Program-made: the position numbers and the translations under genes
Shown: positions 11,704 through 13,913 of the stretch, one piece after another
How positions within the stretch are numbered: position 1 is the stretch's first letter
Layout of the letters: every line of letters starts with the position of its first letter
Source: Poronia punctata
Lineage: Eukaryota > Ascomycota > Sordariomycetes > Xylariales > Xylariaceae
NCBI GenBank assembly: GCA_022579005.1
Contig: MU401562.1
Span: 111,049 to 124,961, forward strand
Reading direction: 5' to 3'
DNA length: 13,913 bases
The notes under the pieces: model-generated
Told to the model about the DNA's origin: nothing
Databases searched by the model: none
The model's input: the letters and a program-made list of their open reading frames with translations, nothing else

Positions 11704-12008
11704 TATATACTAATATTAATCTATGGGCTGGTTATGCACGTCTTTATATTACATATTATATAGCAGTAATATGCATTTGAAATAACTGTATTGCTATATA
11801 GATGACCCTATGTGGTCTGTCTGTCAATGGTTCGACCTACACATTCCCGATCCTGTGTGTCGGGCCTGCGTAGGCGTGGCCTTGTAGGAGAGAGACCTGT
11901 CGATTGTCCTCCAAAGGGAAAAACTACACTGTCACGTGGGGAAGAAATAGGGAAAGGCGCTGCCGTTTCTGCTGAGCGCCCACTTCCGATGCCTGTGATT
12001 TGGCTAAC

Positions 12009-13643
12009 CTAGGCAAGTCGTACTTGTTTGCCCGTAAAGTCTTGGATGTCATCCATGACCCACTCGATCGGCGCTGCAAATGTGATGTGTGTTCCCTTTG
12101 GCAACTCGACCGCCTCGTCGGCTGGTATAGCGCTACTAGCAGTAACTATCCCAACTACACGCCCAGCAAAGTCGAAGATAGCAGAGCCCGAGTCTCCTGG
12201 CGCTGAGAAGTGGTCGGTCCCCGGTTTTGGGACGATTAAGTACTCCCACGTGTATACGTCCTCGTCTAGACCGTCACCAGGGTGTCGAACAACAGCCTCG
12301 ATGCGGCTCTTGGTCCCTTCGGTTAGGCCGGTTCTTGCCCCTCTCTTTGCAACAACAAGGGACTCGAATACATCCATAGTCTTATCTCTTAGCATAAGGG
12401 CAAGCTCGTCGGTTCTATCCCTAAAGGTGCTTAATGGACCGAGATAAACTGTATTGTCTGGAGCGCGGGGAAACTTTTTAGAATCGAGCTTTATAAGGGC
12501 CCAGTCCCGCAAGTAGCCTCTGTGCTGTGAGGATTGGGTAAAGGTCGGGAGAAACGCCAACTGCCCGATCTGCCGTTGCTTTTTATCTTCAATCTGCGCA
12601 AGCTGCTCTAGTAGTACCTTGCTGTATGCTAACGTCTGTTGTTTTGCTGCTAGCTGGTGGCGATTTTGGTCTGAAGGCGGCGAGATGTTCTTGGGGTTGT
12701 CATATTGCAACAGTTCGTCCCATTCGGTTATGATTCTTTGAAGATACGCAACTTGAGCCTCTCTTGTTTCCATAATGTCCTGTAGGCTAGACCAGATACT
12801 GTTAAACGTATTCGCGTTCGCCTGGATGTAGTACTGGTGGCCTGTAGACAACTGGTCTTTGGACGATGGCTTGTACGACTCTTGGGCCGCGCGGTTGCCA
12901 CAAACAACATGACGGCAAGTTAGACCGTAGACGGTGTCGTCGGCGTCCTCTTCGCCGCGAGCTACTAGCTTGACGTGCAAGCCAACTGTCCCCTGTCCGC
13001 TTCGGTTCTCCAAGTATGCCACTGGGTATCCGGGGTACGATAGCAGCGGGCGTATCTTCTCCTTTATAGCCGGTTGGTCTTTATTGTCAATGAGTGCCTC
13101 GAGCTCTGCGGAAGCGGCATGCCGAGTGTAACCGCCCTCTAGAATCTCGACCTCGATGTCGAGAATCCCGAAATGCCGAAGTATGGCGCGGCAGCTAAGA
13201 GCAATCTTGATGGCATCCTCCCATTCAAGACTGGCCGGCTCTACCGCAACAAGCATGACGGTAGCTTCCGTACCCCTCAGCCCGCGTGGGGAGTCGCCCC
13301 GGAGGCAGGTGCGAATGGGGAAAAAGTAAGACCATTTGCACCGGCCCAGCGCTGCAATGATCCTCTTCGATATGTCCATGGTCCATTTTTCGGCCATGAC
13401 TGAGTCCACTATCGCCATGTAACATTTGCGGTGCTGCTTGACCTCCGGGGTCCACGAATCCGATTCGAACATGGATTTCTCCCAAGGCCTGTGGCCCGTC
13501 CTGGCCACCAGTTTCGGGCTGCCACTGAACCCGTGGAAGTAGTTGTCCCTTTCATCCTCGCTGGGCTTGTACGCAGCCGGTGCGGACGCCGCCATGTCGA
13601 TCGTCGGGATTTCCGCTTCGACTTCGGTCATGTCTATGGGCAT
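12009..13643 (-). CDS. Trypsin-fold (PA clan) serine protease-like protein with helical insertion
   Basis: From the ATG at 13643 the reading frame encodes 544 residues without introns. The N-terminal block begins N-Y-F-H-G-F-S-G-S-P-K-L-V-A-R-T-G (about 34-50), a signature I recall from uncharacterised fungal proteins that pair it with a protease-like domain. The C-terminal half carries a complete catalytic triad in PA-clan context: His245 in L-T-C-R-H-V-V, Asp380 in R-D-W-A-L-I, and Ser485 in P-G-D-S-G-S-A-I. The 134 residues between His and Asp include a long Gln/Glu/Leu-rich helical or coiled-coil insertion (about 285-360) that ordinary trypsins lack. There is no signal peptide, so it is probably intracellular. 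The frame stays open upstream of 13643 as far as 13832 and encodes a Lys/Arg-rich segment without any further ATG. The true start may therefore lie in an exon beyond the window. The substrate and role are unknown; a regulatory or immune-type protease is possible. Confidence 0.82.
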   Translation of the reverse strand: MPIDMTEVEAEIPTIDMAASAPAAYKPSEDERDNYFHGFSGSPKLVARTGHRPWEKSMFESDSWTPEVKQHRKCYMAIVDSVMAEKWTMDISKRIIAALGRCKWSYFFPIRTCLRGDSPRGLRGTEATVMLVAVEPASLEWEDAIKIALSCRAILRHFGILDIEVEILEGGYTRHAASAELEALIDNKDQPAIKEKIRPLLSYPGYPVAYLENRSGQGTVGLHVKLVARGEEDADDTVYGLTCRHVVCGNRAAQESYKPSSKDQLSTGHQYYIQANANTFNSIWSSLQDIMETREAQVAYLQRIITEWDELLQYDNPKNISPPSDQNRHQLAAKQQTLAYSKVLLEQLAQIEDKKQRQIGQLAFLPTFTQSSQHRGYLRDWALIKLDSKKFPRAPDNTVYLGPLSTFRDRTDELALMLRDKTMDVFESLVVAKRGARTGLTEGTKSRIEAVVRHPGDGLDEDVYTWEYLIVPKPGTDHFSAPGDSGSAIFDFAGRVVGIVTASSAIPADEAVELPKGTHITFAAPIEWVMDDIQDFTGKQVRLA

Positions 13644-13746
13644 GATCTCTTGCACGTCACCAGAGCTGACCGAGAGCGTCTTAGTCCTCTTCTTACTGCT
13701 CAGGTTGGAATTCGAGGACTGTCGGAATCGTTTCGGTTTGCAATTC
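13644..13746 (-). other. Possible extra 5' coding segment of the protease gene
   Basis: The protease frame continues upstream of its first ATG without a stop and encodes a basic segment with the pieces KPKRFR and KKRTK separated by a Ser/Asn-rich linker. This resembles a bipartite nuclear localisation signal. On the - strand a GTAAGT donor at 13802 and a TAG acceptor ending at 13747 would frame a 56-nt intron just upstream, an ordinary fungal size. If used, translation starts in an exon outside the window. The alternative is that this is only the 5' untranslated region. Confidence 0.4.
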
Positions 13747-13780
13747 CTACTTGTAGTTATGTTGGCTAAAGTAGTTGATT
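13686..13780. repeat. 95-bp direct repeat, copy 1
   Basis: This copy is identical to 13819-13913 over all 95 bp, an offset of 133 bp, with a 38-bp spacer. Read on the - strand it holds the segment encoding KPKRFR and KKR in the frame of the downstream protease gene. Identity ends sharply on the protease side (13685 and 13818 differ). Confidence 0.95.
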
Positions 13781-13818
13781 GTGAGGAGGAACGAAAACTT
13801 ACACGGTTATTGAAGACG

Positions 13819-13913
13819 CCTCTTCTTACTGCTCAGGTTGGAATTCGAGGACTGTCGGAATCGTTTCGGTTTGCAATTCCTACTTGTAGTTATGTTGGCT
13901 AAAGTAGTTGATT
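13819..13913. repeat. 95-bp direct repeat, copy 2 (cut by window end)
   Basis: This is a perfect copy of 13686-13780 that runs into the end of the window, so the repeat may be longer or have more copies. In this copy the basic reading frame on the - strand meets a TAA soon after the repeat (in CTTCAATAACC), unlike copy 1. Being perfect, the duplication is recent, under gene conversion, or an assembly artefact. Confidence 0.95.

Larger units (their letters stand above)
10204..12008. other. Intergenic region between P450 and protease genes
   Basis: No gene is supported in these 1.8 kb. The first part is the 3' flank of the P450 gene, with a candidate polyadenylation signal at 10434-10439 and an A30 tract at 10626-10655. 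The part from about 11450 to 11810 is strongly AT-rich and holds a decayed minisatellite. The remainder lies beyond the 3' end of the - strand protease gene. Open frames up to 117 codons occur, but they lack motifs and overlap poly-A or AT-rich sequence. Confidence 0.6.

Noticed and set aside
11846..11864. Hairpin CCCGA/TCGGG near the 3' side of the protease gene as a terminator
   Set aside because: The 5-bp stem with a 9-nt loop is weak, and hairpin terminators are not expected for fungal protein-coding genes.
13641..13655. Protease start at 13655
   Set aside because: The codon there is GTG, an unlikely nuclear start in fungi. The first in-frame ATG is at 13643-13641, or the gene begins in an upstream exon.

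Overview
The window looks like nuclear DNA of a filamentous ascomycete (Pezizomycotina, possibly a Sordariomycete). Genes carry short introns of 62-144 nt with GTAAGT-, GTGAGT- or GTACG-type donors, CTAAC/CTGAC branch sites and CAG/TAG acceptors. The protein families are fungal, and the noncoding DNA is rich in TAGGTA/TACCTA words and microsatellites. Nothing resembles bacterial operons. All assignments come from reading motifs by eye; no database search was made.

Layout. Positions 1-1560 are simple and tandem repeat DNA, purine-rich on the + strand up to about 610 and pyrimidine-rich after about 660. About 1562-2195 (- strand) is a frameshifted, truncated relic of an FAD-linked (berberine-bridge-like) oxidase. 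Positions 2196-3202 hold nothing recognisable. Positions 3203-5105 (+) are a nearly full-length but heavily frameshifted relic of a GMC (glucose-methanol-choline) flavo-oxidoreductase. Positions 5106-6253 are microsatellite-rich intergenic DNA. Positions 6254-7357 (-) are an intact one-intron gene for an amidohydrolase-type decarboxylase resembling 6-methylsalicylate decarboxylases. Positions 8220-10203 (+) are an intact five-exon cytochrome P450 of the kind that hydroxylates m-cresol-type aromatics (CYP619-like). The two intact genes diverge from a shared 862-bp promoter. Positions 10204-12008 are intergenic, with an A30 tract and an AT-rich segment carrying a decayed 17-bp minisatellite. Positions 12009-13643 (-) encode an unusual intracellular trypsin-fold serine protease. 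The last 228 bp contain a 95-bp perfect direct repeat in the 5' part of that gene.

How the genes may fit together. A 6-methylsalicylate-type decarboxylase beside a CYP619-like P450 is the core of patulin-, yanuthone- and toluquinol-type pathways (6-methylsalicylate to m-cresol to hydroxylated cresols). In the patulin pathway, further steps use a GMC enzyme (PatE) and an FAD-linked oxidase (PatO). Here those same two enzyme classes appear only as pseudogenes on one side of the intact pair. My reading is a partly eroded aromatic-polyketide cluster, or a catabolic remnant, that kept only its decarboxylase/hydroxylase pair. No polyketide synthase, transporter or regulator gene is visible. The protease gene is probably unrelated and lies beyond the AT-rich stretch.
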